A DNA stretch of 13,360 nucleotides from Sutterella sp. Lineage in GTDB: Bacteria > Pseudomonadota > Gammaproteobacteria > Burkholderiales > Burkholderiaceae_F. The translations under genes were made by a program, and so were the position numbers. Within the stretch, counting starts at the first letter, position 1, and each line of letters starts with the position of its first letter. The stretch spans positions 1 through 13,360 of the forward strand of contig DYBN01000039.1 of NCBI GenBank assembly GCA_019418605.1, in the 5' to 3' direction. The notes under the pieces were generated by a model. That model did not search any database, had not been told where the DNA came from, and worked only from the letters and a program-made list of their open reading frames with translations. This document shows positions 1-6,747 of this stretch, one piece after another.

Positions 1-25
1 CTCGTTCGAGCGGCGAAGAATGTGA

Positions 26-91
26 ATCATACAGAACTCACATTCGTTTTGCAAGTCGTCTTTCGATTTTTTTTTCGATTCTCTTTTTTTT
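26..91 (-). promoter_or_regulatory. Strong sigma70-type promoter with A-tract upstream element, reading out of the window
   Basis: On the minus strand a -35 TTGCAA (49-54) is followed after exactly 17 nt by a -10 TATGAT (26-31), 4/6 and 5/6 matches to consensus. Immediately upstream on this strand are two long A-tracts (T9 at 67-75 and T8 at 84-91 on the plus strand), placed as an UP element would be. Such promoters typically drive stable RNA or highly expressed genes; the gene it serves lies left of position 1 and is not visible. An 8-bp inverted repeat (18-25 with 38-45) overlaps the -10 region and could be an operator or chance. Confidence 0.5.
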
Positions 92-117
92 GAGAACCGC
101 TCGAGAGCCGATTTGCG

Positions 118-159
118 GGAAGCTTGCGCTTCCATAAAAATAGGTTCCTTGCGGAACCT
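118..159 (-). terminator. Intrinsic terminator of the fMet tRNA, with a second stem-loop behind it
   Basis: On the minus strand, 9 nt after the encoded CCA of the tRNA, a perfect 7-bp stem (142-148 with 153-159) closes a GCAA tetraloop and is followed by ATTTTTAT, a good rho-independent terminator. A second perfect 6-bp stem (118-123 with 128-133), again with a GCAA loop on this strand, follows directly. Both loops are GNRA tetraloops, which stabilise hairpins. The first stem is also flanked by T-rich sequence on the plus strand, so it might act in both directions. Confidence 0.75.
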
Positions 160-168
160 GATTTTTCG

Positions 169-245
<77 letters not shown>

Positions 246-287
246 ATCCGTGTTTTGTTTTCGCCTGATCTCTCAGACAGACTGCGC

Positions 288-315
288 ATTGTAAGAAGAA
301 TTTTTCCGTTGTCAA
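288..315 (-). promoter_or_regulatory. Promoter of the fMet tRNA
   Basis: Minus strand: a perfect -35 TTGACA (310-315), a 16-nt AT-rich spacer and a -10 TACAAT (288-293, 5/6). Transcription would start near 281, about 35 nt before the tRNA 5' end at 245, which fits a short 5' leader removed by RNase P. Confidence 0.75.
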
Positions 316-654
316 GGCCCGCAGCGCAATTTTTTTGTTTTCCTTACTTGCCCGGCATCTTTGCGCCGCTTAAAGCCGCCCGCTGCCAGCCGCGGCGTGC
401 TTCTCTAACCAGCCTCTTGGAGAGCGCAGGACGCGCCTTTGCCTTGCCTCTCTTTACAAGCCTCATCAAGTTTGGGTGCAGGCTCTGCTTAGTTTGCCCC
501 CGCTACAATGGCCCCGAGGCGCAAGAAGAGAAACTTTTCGAAGCTCGCGCAAGCCCCGGCTTTTCAAATTTTGGCGGCTGGGCGCTCCTCTTTTTTCCTT
601 TCTCTTTGTGCGGCCTTGCCTTTCGCTTTTTTTCCCAAATCTTTGACACCCGCC
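316..654. other. Gene-free stretch between the fMet tRNA promoter and pyrD
   Basis: No convincing gene lies here. It should carry the pyrD promoter; the only clear element on the plus strand is a -10-like TACAAT at 504-509, without a recognisable -35 at the right distance. The reading frame of pyrD stays open upstream to an ATG at 508, but those 49 extra residues precede the family's usual N-terminus, and no ribosome-binding site marks either start. The stretch 580-645 is T-rich on the plus strand. Confidence 0.4.
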
Positions 655-1701
655 ATGCTCTACAGCGCCGCCAAGTGGCTTCTTGAACACATGGATCCCG
701 CCCGCGCCAACCGCGTCATGATCGACAATCTCGAGTGGTTTACGACGCTCGGGTTTCACGACGGCGTCTCGCGCATGCCAGACGAAGATCCTCTTGAGGT
801 CATGGGACTGCGCTTTCCCAATGCGGTGGGTCTTGCCGCAGGTCTTGACCGCAACGGCGCACAGGTCTGCAGCTTCGGCGCCTTTGGCTTTGGCTTTGTG
901 GAAGCCGGAACCATCACGCTCGCCGAGCAGAAGTTTGTATCTTCCCCCGCCTTCGTGCGCGACAACAAAAACAAAAGCATCGTCATTCATGATGACTTTG
1001 AAAATGCAGGCGCCCAGACCGCTCTAAAGGCCCTTCGCAGCGCCGACGGCTTTCTTCTCAGAGGGGGCGTCACGGGCATCAGCATCGGCGCCTCGCGCAC
1101 GAGCGCGCATGAAGACATCGCCCTCGAGCTCGAGGAGCTTTTGTCCGTTTTTTACCGGCGCGCGGACTACTTTAGCCTCAACCTTTTTTGCTCCAAGCTC
1201 TCCGACCCCGCCGAGGTTTTCAAAAACACTTCTCTTTTGCAAAGCATTGTCTCGGCCTGCTGCGCCAAGCGCGATGCGCTCGCAGAGGCCCTGAGCCTGC
1301 CGCGGCGCCCCATCACGCTCAAGCTGCCCGCATCTCTTTCTGACGACGATCTTTTGCGCTGCGCCGACATCTGTGTCGAAAACGGCATCAACGCGGTTAC
1401 GGCCGCCGCTCCCCTGGCCGCAGCCGGAAGCGGGCGGCACACGTTTGTCTGCGGAGCGCCCTTGCGCGAGCGCTCAAGCTCCATCGTTTCCCTTCTGAGT
1501 TCGCACCTTCAGGGCGCGCTGCCCGTCATCGCCACGGGAGGCGTGCTCACCAAAGAAGATGCAGCCGAGAAAATCAAGGCCGGCGCCGCCCTCGTGCAGA
1601 TTCTCACGGGCTTTGTCTTTAACGGCCCGGGCTTTGTCGCAGACTGCGTCGAGGCCGTCGCGCAGGCGCGCCGCGTCCTGCACGCGCAGGCGGCACAATA
1701 A
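655..1701 (+). CDS. pyrD: Divergent class 2 (quinone-type) dihydroorotate dehydrogenase-like protein
   Basis: 348 residues, close to the usual 335-350 of class 2 PyrD, the membrane-associated flavoenzyme that oxidises dihydroorotate to orotate in pyrimidine synthesis. The start at 655 gives MLYSAAKWLLEHMDPARA, matching the short N-terminal membrane helices of the family. Fold and FMN parts are clear: GLAAGLDRNG (59-68), GFGFVEAGTIT (78-88), LKLPA (222-226), ATGGV (293-297), LVQILTGFVF (313-322). The substrate side has decayed relative to E. coli PyrD. The Lys of AAGLDK is Arg66. The NRMGF loop reads IHDDF (111-115). The SSPNTPG loop after Asn176 reads FCSKLSD, placing Cys179 where the catalytic Ser175 should be. 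NTT reads AAP (250-252). It could be a poorly active or inactive paralogue, or a flavoenzyme with another substrate; the family assignment is firm, the activity is not. Confidence 0.8.
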   Translation: MLYSAAKWLLEHMDPARANRVMIDNLEWFTTLGFHDGVSRMPDEDPLEVMGLRFPNAVGLAAGLDRNGAQVCSFGAFGFGFVEAGTITLAEQKFVSSPAFVRDNKNKSIVIHDDFENAGAQTALKALRSADGFLLRGGVTGISIGASRTSAHEDIALELEELLSVFYRRADYFSLNLFCSKLSDPAEVFKNTSLLQSIVSACCAKRDALAEALSLPRRPITLKLPASLSDDDLLRCADICVENGINAVTAAAPLAAAGSGRHTFVCGAPLRERSSSIVSLLSSHLQGALPVIATGGVLTKEDAAEKIKAGAALVQILTGFVFNGPGFVADCVEAVAQARRVLHAQAAQ

Positions 1702-1945
1702 CCAAGACCGGGGCTTCACGGGACTTTCGCCGGCTCTCGCGCCCAATTTGGTGGAATTTCATCTTTGACTTTACGTAGTAACCCACGCATTGGCCGCAAT
1801 TTTTTGCACTGAGCGATAACAAAAACACTGACGCAGCAATAAATTTGCGCTATCGTTTGGGGCTCTATGAAAATGGGGACTTTCGCAGTGTGCAATTTGC
1901 CTGCGGCATGTCCAAGTCAGCAACACCACCAAATCATCGTCTTTT
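1702..1945 (+). promoter_or_regulatory. Intergenic region with weak candidate promoter for the Fe-S oxidoreductase gene
   Basis: No gene seen. The best plus-strand promoter candidate is CTGACG (1828-1833), 17 nt spacer, TATCGT (1851-1856), each 4/6 to consensus. A TTGACT at 1765-1770 lacks a matching -10. CACTGA occurs twice, at 1807 and 1826, spaced 19 nt; this could be a regulator site or chance. I see no pyrD terminator. Confidence 0.3.
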
Positions 1946-3946
1946 ATGCAGGACATCACCCCTGTACGCCCCGCGTTCTGGAACGTGCCGCTGTGGGCCG
2001 AAATCGGCGTGTACATCGTCGGACTCGCGGCCGTCATCGTCTGCATCGCGGGCATCGTGCGCGCCGTGAAGCTGCGCCGCGGCCGCGCTCCCAATCCAGA
2101 CGTCTTTAACGACACCGGCGAGCGCGCCGGCCGCACGATCAAAGAAATTTTGCTTCAGGCCAAGATTCGCAGCGCAGGACTGGGCTGGACGCACTTTGCT
2201 CTTTTCTGGGGCTTTGTCTTTTTGTTTTTCGGCACCGCCGTTGCAACGATCGACTGGGACATCGCGCATCTGATCTTTGACAAGCGCATCCTCACGGGCA
2301 ACTTCTATCTTGCCTACAAGACGGTGCTCGATGCCGCGGGCCTTTTTGCGCTCATCGCCCTTGCCGTTGCCGCATGGAGGCGCTTTGTCGCGCACGATGC
2401 GCGGGTTGAAGCCAATGCGCGGTTTGCCGCGATTTTGGGCAGCCTTGCCTTCATCATCGCCTCGGGCTTTGTGCTCGAGGCCCTGCGCCTTGCGGTGCAG
2501 CAGCCTGCCTGGGCGCACTTTAGTTTCGTGGGCTTTGCTCTGGCGCAGCTTTTTTCGAGTTTCTCGCCCGAGCAGCTGCAAAGCATTCACGTCTTCATCT
2601 GGGTCATCCACGGTCTTGCGGCCTTCGTTTTCATCGCCGCCATTCCGCTTACCTACTACGCGCACATCTTCAAGACGCCGACATCGATTTTCTACCGCAA
2701 GGCGCCTCCGGCCGGCGCGCTGGCAAAGATCGACGACATCGAGGAGCAGGAAACCTTCGGCATCTCGAACTTTCATCAGTTCACGCGCTTGGACAGACTG
2801 CGTCTTGACGGCTGCACCGAGTGCGGCCGCTGCCGCGGTCTGTGCCCGGCCGTGAAGGCGGGCACTCCGCTTGACCCCAAAAACTTCGTGCTTGCGCTTC
2901 AGGCGCGCATGCGGGGCGTCAACGGCGAAAAGCCCCTCATCGGCGGCGTCATTCCCAAGGAGGCGCTGTGGGCCTGCACGACGTGCGGGGCCTGCGCCAA
3001 CGCCTGTCCGGCTGAAATTCCGATTCCCGACATGATCGTCAACATGCGCCGGCACCTGGCGCTTGAAGAAGGCGAATTCCCCGAAGGGCTCGCCACGGCG
3101 CTTGAAAACACGGCAAGCGTGGGCAACCCCTGGGGGATGGATCCGGGCAGCCGCCTCGCCTGGGCCAAGGATCTTGACATTGAGCGCGCAAAGCCGGGGC
3201 AATCCTACGACGTGCTCTACTGGGTGGGATGCTCGGCAAGCTACGATCGCCGCGCGCAGAAGATTGCCCGCGCCATGGTGCGCATTCTCAAGAGCGCGGG
3301 CGTGCGCTTTGCCGTCATGCAGGAAGAGCGCTGCCACGCGGACTTTGCCCGCAGAGCGGGCGAAGAGTATCTCTTTCAGACGGCTGCGGCTGAAAACATT
3401 GAAAACATCAACCGCTATCAGTTCAAGGAAATTCTCACCACCTGCCCGCACTGCTTTAATACGCTCAAAAACGAATACCCGCAGTTTGAGGGCGGCTCCT
3501 GGAGCGTGGTGAGCCATGTCGAATTCATCAACCGGCTGCTCGAAGAAGGGCGCATCACGCTCTCGGAGGCCAAGAGCGCAAGCGTCACCCTGCACGACGC
3601 CTGCTACCTTGCCCGCTACAACGGACAGGTCAAGGAGCCGCGCCGCATTCTCTTTGCCGCGTGCTCTTCGATTGACGAGGCGCACGATCACGGCGACCGG
3701 GCGACCTGCTGCGGAGCGGGCGGCGCACAAATCTTCATGGATCAGCCCGCGCGCATCAACACGATCCGGCTCAACGAGCTGAAGGCCGCCGGCGGCAGCC
3801 GCATTGCGGTTTCCTGCCCGCACTGCCTGACGATGCTCACAAGCGCCCAGGCCGAACAAATGAATGACGGCAAAACCGTGCCGATCGTCGAAATTACCGA
3901 AATCGTGGCCGAACAGCTCAAGGCCGACGAAGCCGCGAAAAACTGA
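1946..3946 (+). CDS. Membrane-bound Fe-S oxidoreductase, EtfD/HdrD type (NarI-like b-type domain + 2x[4Fe-4S] + two CCG domains)
   Basis: 666 residues. The N-terminal ~250 residues hold about five hydrophobic helices (roughly 17-42, 80-102, 120-145, 158-185, 212-240) with histidines in or near them (His83, His215, His222, His240) that could bind b-type haem, as in NarI/HdrE-like subunits. Two ferredoxin-type motifs follow: CTECGRCRGLCP (290-301) and CTTCGACANACP (344-355). Then come two cysteine-rich (CCG, PF02754-type) domains: Cys429, Cys463 and CPHC (500-503), then Cys553, CCG (588-590) and CPHC (624-627). This layout is that of HdrED fusions and EtfD, the electron-transfer-flavoprotein:menaquinone oxidoreductase. 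It would pass electrons from a soluble donor to quinone at the inner membrane. No etfA/etfB or other partner is in the window, so the donor is unknown. The first CCG domain has ERCH rather than a Cys pair, which fits the EtfD branch. An IclR regulator follows 95 nt downstream. Confidence 0.85.
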   Translation: MQDITPVRPAFWNVPLWAEIGVYIVGLAAVIVCIAGIVRAVKLRRGRAPNPDVFNDTGERAGRTIKEILLQAKIRSAGLGWTHFALFWGFVFLFFGTAVATIDWDIAHLIFDKRILTGNFYLAYKTVLDAAGLFALIALAVAAWRRFVAHDARVEANARFAAILGSLAFIIASGFVLEALRLAVQQPAWAHFSFVGFALAQLFSSFSPEQLQSIHVFIWVIHGLAAFVFIAAIPLTYYAHIFKTPTSIFYRKAPPAGALAKIDDIEEQETFGISNFHQFTRLDRLRLDGCTECGRCRGLCPAVKAGTPLDPKNFVLALQARMRGVNGEKPLIGGVIPKEALWACTTCGACANACPAEIPIPDMIVNMRRHLALEEGEFPEGLATALENTASVGNPWGMDPGSRLAWAKDLDIERAKPGQSYDVLYWVGCSASYDRRAQKIARAMVRILKSAGVRFAVMQEERCHADFARRAGEEYLFQTAAAENIENINRYQFKEILTTCPHCFNTLKNEYPQFEGGSWSVVSHVEFINRLLEEGRITLSEAKSASVTLHDACYLARYNGQVKEPRRILFAACSSIDEAHDHGDRATCCGAGGAQIFMDQPARINTIRLNELKAAGGSRIAVSCPHCLTMLTSAQAEQMNDGKTVPIVEITEIVAEQLKADEAAKN

Positions 3947-3963
3947 CAACAACAACGCAAACC

Positions 3964-4014
3964 GCCGGCCGCCCGAGGGCTTGACGAAGATGAAGCCCTC
4001 CAAAGCGAGCCGGC
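3964..4014. repeat. Long imperfect inverted repeat between the oxidoreductase and iclR-type genes
   Basis: An inner perfect 8-bp arm GAGGGCTT (3975-3982) pairs with AAGCCCTC (3993-4000), and an outer GCCGGC (3964-3969) pairs with GCCGGC (4009-4014). There is no T-tract on either side, so it is not a classic intrinsic terminator. It lies 18 nt after one stop codon and 27 nt before the next start. It may be an attenuating or mRNA-stabilising hairpin, or an operator for the regulator downstream. Confidence 0.5.
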
Positions 4015-4041
4015 CGCTGCAACAACACTGAAGTCAAACGT

Positions 4042-4806
4042 ATGGTTGCAAAAGACAAACTCAAACAAGTTCAGGTTCTTGAGCGCGTGCGCAAGATCCT
4101 TTTTCTTCTTGCCTCTCGCCGCGACCCGTACACGATGCATGAGATCGCCCAAGAGACCGACATTCACATGTCGACGGCCCACCGTCTGCTGTGGAATCTT
4201 GCCGAAGACGGCTTCGTGGAGCGCGACGACAACGGCGGCTGGCGCCTGGGGCTTACCTTTCTTGAACTCGGCAGCCTCGTGCGCGGGCGCCTGAGCATCC
4301 GCGAGAAGGCGATCGCCGACATGCAAAAGCTCCATGAGCTCACAGGCCAGACGATCAATCTCTCGACGCGGCGCGACGACCGCGTCATGTACATCGAGCA
4401 CGTCTACGCGCCGGAAACCGGCGTGCGGCTTGCGCGTCAGATCGGCGCCATGGCGCCGCTGCACTGCACAAGCGGCGGCAAGCTCTTTTTGTGCGACTGC
4501 ACGCCCGAGGAGGTCTCGGCCTACATCAGCCGCACGCAGCTCAAGCCGCGCACCCCGCACTCGATCTGCACGCCCGAAAAGCTCATCCTTGAACTCAACC
4601 GCGTCAAGGAGCTCGGCTGGGCTGAAGACCGCGAGGAGCTCGAGCCTGGCATTCAGTGCATCGGCGCCGCCGTGCGCGACAAGACCGGAAGAGTGACGGC
4701 CGCCGTCACCATCGTCTCTTCAAGCGACATGCAGCACAAGCCCGAGTGGGTCGCGCACCTCAAAAACGCGGTCGCCTCGATTTCAAAGAAGCTCGCCGAA
4801 GACTAA
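4042..4806 (+). CDS. IclR-family transcriptional regulator
   Basis: 254 residues, the normal IclR length. Residues about 15-70 form the N-terminal winged helix-turn-helix: ILFLLASRRDPYTMHEIAQ, then the recognition helix around STAHRLLWNLAEDGFVER and the wing ending in WRLG. Residues about 80-250 are the effector-binding domain, with MYIEHV, the Gly-rich segment TSGGKLFLCD and the segment EELEPGIQCIGAAV near the C-terminus. Family members bind DNA as dimers or tetramers and often control nearby catabolic or transport genes in response to small carboxylic or aromatic ligands. The likely local targets are itself, the Fe-S oxidoreductase in front (same strand) and the convergent racemase, but none is proven. 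No Shine-Dalgarno is evident before the ATG. Confidence 0.93.
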   Translation: MVAKDKLKQVQVLERVRKILFLLASRRDPYTMHEIAQETDIHMSTAHRLLWNLAEDGFVERDDNGGWRLGLTFLELGSLVRGRLSIREKAIADMQKLHELTGQTINLSTRRDDRVMYIEHVYAPETGVRLARQIGAMAPLHCTSGGKLFLCDCTPEEVSAYISRTQLKPRTPHSICTPEKLILELNRVKELGWAEDREELEPGIQCIGAAVRDKTGRVTAAVTIVSSSDMQHKPEWVAHLKNAVASISKKLAED

Positions 4807-4825
4807 ACGCCTTTGCACTTTTCCC

Positions 4826-4857
4826 CGCCGTTTCTCTTGTTTCGCAAGAGGGCGGCG
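4826..4857 (+). other. First stem-loop downstream of the IclR gene
   Basis: CGCCG (4826-4830) and CTCTTG (4834-4839) pair with CAAGAG (4845-4850) and CGGCG (4853-4857) around a short TTTCG loop. There is no T-run after it, so it probably acts with the terminator that follows. Confidence 0.5.
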
Positions 4858-4872
4858 CGGTCAGGATACGCA

Positions 4873-4916
4873 AACGGCGCGTCCCTTCCTTGCCGGAAGA
4901 GATGCGCCGTTTTTTC
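4873..4916 (+). terminator. Intrinsic terminator between the convergent iclR-type and racemase genes
   Basis: The perfect 8-bp stem AACGGCGC (4873-4880) / GCGCCGTT (4904-4911), with an inner TTCC/GGAA pairing (4886-4889, 4895-4898), is followed by a T-run (4910-4915). This is the expected terminator of the plus-strand transcript. On the minus strand the tail is only GTTTGCG, so it would be weaker for the racemase. Confidence 0.75.
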
Positions 4917-4951
4917 TTTCAGGGCTCATTAGGCCCGCTTTGGACAGGCAA

Positions 4952-6052
4952 TCAGATGACGCCGCGCTCGTTAATCGTCTCGCGGGCCACCTTGCAGACG
5001 CGGCGCGCCAGCGCCGAGGTCGGATCGATGAAAAACACCGTGCGCCCCGCCACTTGGGCGTCGCCCTCATCGACAATAAGCGGCAGCTCCGTGCAGCCCA
5101 GAATCAGCACGTTGCACTCGTAGGTTTTCACCATGTAGTCGGCCGCCGCAAGGAGCTCGTCGCGGCACGTGCCGCTCGTAAAGCCCGCCTTGACGCCCTT
5201 GGGGCCATAGATGGCCGACATCACGAGCTTTTGGTGCTCTTCATCGGGCACGAACAGCGGCATGCCCATGGCCTTGGCTTTTTCACCATACAGGCCCGAC
5301 TTCACGGTGCCCGTGGTCGCCAGAAGTCCGATGCGGGCCTTCTCGCCAAACTTCTCCTTGATCTCGTCCATCGTCACCTGCTGCATGTTGATAAAGGGCG
5401 TATCAAGGTGCCGCTCCATGTAGGGGAGGAATGCATGCGCCGTGTTGCAGGGGATGATGATGTAGTCGCACCCGTCTTCCTCAAGGCGCTTGGCGCTGTG
5501 GTAGAGCGCAAGCGTCGGATCCGTGCCGCCTTCAAGAAGCGCCTTGGTGCGGTCGGGCGTCTGGGGATTTTGTTCAATCACGACCTTGAAGTGCTCCTGG
5601 TCGTTCTTGGCAGGCCAGGCGCGGGTGATCTTGTCATAGAGGTCCACCGTCGCCGCCGGTCCGAGCCCTCCCACAAGGCCCACCTTGAAGGGCTTGGGCA
5701 AAGGAGCCGGGTCGGCTGCAAGAAGCTTTGCTGCATACGCTTCGGGCTCAAGCCGCTCGCCATCATCGCTGCACGGATCCACGAGCCGCGTGGTCGTCTC
5801 CGTCTGCAGCTCCTTGAAAAAGCCGTGCGGGCAGCCGCAGGCAAAGCCCACGACCTGCGCGCCGCGCGCGGAAAGCCGCTCGACGGCGTTGAAATTGTTG
5901 ATCTTGCAGTCGGACTTGCGGAAGGCCTCGTCGACCTTGAAGTCGCCGTCGTCGACCATGATCTCCACGCTTGCATCAAGCTTCAAAACGGCCGCCTTGA
6001 GCTTGAGGGCCTCTTCCTGATGGTGGCCCGCCACGATGCCAATGCTCTTCAT
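4952..6052 (-). CDS. Aspartate/glutamate (hydantoin) racemase-family protein with extra N-terminal half-domain
   Basis: 366 residues. The start at 6052 (MKSIGIVAGHH) is chosen because AGGAGG (6063-6068) lies 10 nt upstream. Residues about 121-366 are a complete cofactor-independent amino-acid racemase of the Asp/Glu superfamily: GLVGGLGPAATVDLY (125-139), the first catalytic cysteine in PCNTAH (Cys202) and the second in LGCTEL (Cys320). These two thiols remove and add the alpha proton from opposite faces. Family members are usually 225-250 residues, so the first ~120 are additional. They look like a worn copy of a racemase half-domain: VERLSARGAQVVGFACGCPH (57-76) lines up with KRLEEDGCDYIIIPCNTAH (188-206). 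The enzyme is cytoplasmic (no signal peptide). Aspartate is the likeliest substrate by motif; this is not certain. It is convergent to the IclR-type gene. Confidence 0.88.
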   Translation of the reverse strand: MKSIGIVAGHHQEEALKLKAAVLKLDASVEIMVDDGDFKVDEAFRKSDCKINNFNAVERLSARGAQVVGFACGCPHGFFKELQTETTTRLVDPCSDDGERLEPEAYAAKLLAADPAPLPKPFKVGLVGGLGPAATVDLYDKITRAWPAKNDQEHFKVVIEQNPQTPDRTKALLEGGTDPTLALYHSAKRLEEDGCDYIIIPCNTAHAFLPYMERHLDTPFINMQQVTMDEIKEKFGEKARIGLLATTGTVKSGLYGEKAKAMGMPLFVPDEEHQKLVMSAIYGPKGVKAGFTSGTCRDELLAAADYMVKTYECNVLILGCTELPLIVDEGDAQVAGRTVFFIDPTSALARRVCKVARETINERGVI

Positions 6053-6258
6053 TTGTCCTATTCCTCCTGCAGCGCCCGGTGAAAACCGAGGCGCCAAAGC
6101 TTTCCTCTGAAAGCTTGCTGTTCATGCAGGAAACGCCCGCCCGGGCTGAAGGCACCCGGGCGCAAAGCGCCCCTTCTTTGTCGGAGAGCCCGAAAGTTTT
6201 CCCTGCAGCCTCCTGGCCGAGGGCGCACCTTCAGACTGCACCGTCTGGTGTTGGAACC
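6053..6258 (-). promoter_or_regulatory. Long structured 5' leader of the racemase gene
   Basis: Between the candidate promoter and the racemase start the minus-strand transcript would carry about 200 nt with several strong stems: 6072-6080 with 6085-6094 (one bulge); 6097-6104 with 6109-6116 (perfect 8 bp); 6139-6145 with 6155-6161 (7 bp); and 6158-6163 with 6167-6172 (6 bp). The last two share 6158-6161, so they compete. The most 3' stem ends 4 nt before the Shine-Dalgarno. I recognise no known riboswitch consensus. Confidence 0.4.
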
Positions 6259-6287
6259 ATTATAGGAGAGGCGTGCCGGGCTCTTTA
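6259..6287 (-). promoter_or_regulatory. Candidate promoter of the racemase gene
   Basis: Minus strand: a perfect -10 TATAAT (6259-6264), a 17-nt spacer and a poor -35 TAAAGA (6282-6287, 3/6). It lies just after the stop codon of the broken reading frame upstream, so the racemase has its own transcription unit with a leader of about 200 nt. The weak -35 would suit an activator-dependent promoter. Confidence 0.45.
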
Positions 6288-6303
6288 TGGGCACTCCCAA
6301 GTC

Positions 6304-6746
6304 TTAATACGCATGCGGCTGATCGAAAATGCCGCGACAGCCGCAGGCAGCGGGCATTAGCTTTTTCCCGGCGCCAACCTCGCGGCACATCATGCCGCCG
6401 GTTGCCTTGCGGTGAGTGTGGGCGATGCTCTGCAGGCCCGAGAGAATCCCGTCCGGGCCAAAGACATGTCTGGCAGCTCGACGCGCTGACGCCCGCTCTG
6501 GAGCGCCTCGGTAATTGCCTTTTCGCCGCGCTTGAGCGAAGCCGGCGCGCCGTCATGGTCAACGACGTCAAAGTACTTCATGATGGGCTCGCAAGCCGGG
6601 GGCTGGGCACAGCCCGGCCGGCTCGCCCAGAGATCCTCGAACGCGCGCCAGGCCGTCAAGAACCGCGCTCTTTCACAGCAGGCCGCGTCCGCCCCGTGCG
6701 GTTCTCCTTTAAGAGTCAAACCGCACAGGGTGGTGACAAAGGGCAG
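6304..6746 (-). pseudogene. Probable frameshifted remnant of an unrecognised gene
   Basis: Two adjacent reading frames on the minus strand have gene-like codon choice and join into one protein-like sequence if 2 nt near 6466-6467 are skipped. The upstream frame is open from about 6746 to 6468 and contains LTAWRAFEDLWASRP, MKYFDVVDHDGAPASLKRG and RQRVELPD. The downstream frame runs from 6465 to a TAA at 6304-6306 with VFGPDGILSGLQSIAHTHR, GGMMCREVGAGKK and ends ACGCRGIFDQPHAY. No start codon with a ribosome-binding site is seen, and the 5' end abuts the autotransporter stop codon, as if the gene had been cut there. I do not recognise the family. It could also be a chance effect of high GC. Confidence 0.35.
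6696..6726 (-). terminator. Hairpin just downstream of the autotransporter, possible terminator
   Basis: A perfect 8-bp stem (6696-6703 with 6719-6726), extended by a 3-bp CTC/GAG (6704-6706, 6713-6715), starts 21 nt after the autotransporter stop codon. There is no T-run, so it would be a weak or rho-assisted terminator, or a 3' mRNA-stabilising stem. Confidence 0.35.
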
Positions 6747-6747
6747 A

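Noticed and set aside
508..654. N-terminal extension of pyrD by 49 codons
   Set aside because: The added residues are Arg/Ser/Phe-rich and precede the family's usual N-terminus; the ATG at 508 also overlaps a TACAAT -10-like sequence.
1934..4003. 689-codon minus-strand open frame opposite the Fe-S oxidoreductase
   Set aside because: It is a mirror of the codon pattern of a GC-rich gene; the plus strand has clear cysteine motifs and membrane helices, while the antisense product has no recognisable domain.
4940..6082. 380-codon plus-strand open frame opposite the racemase
   Set aside because: Antisense shadow; the minus strand shows both catalytic cysteine motifs and a good ribosome-binding site.
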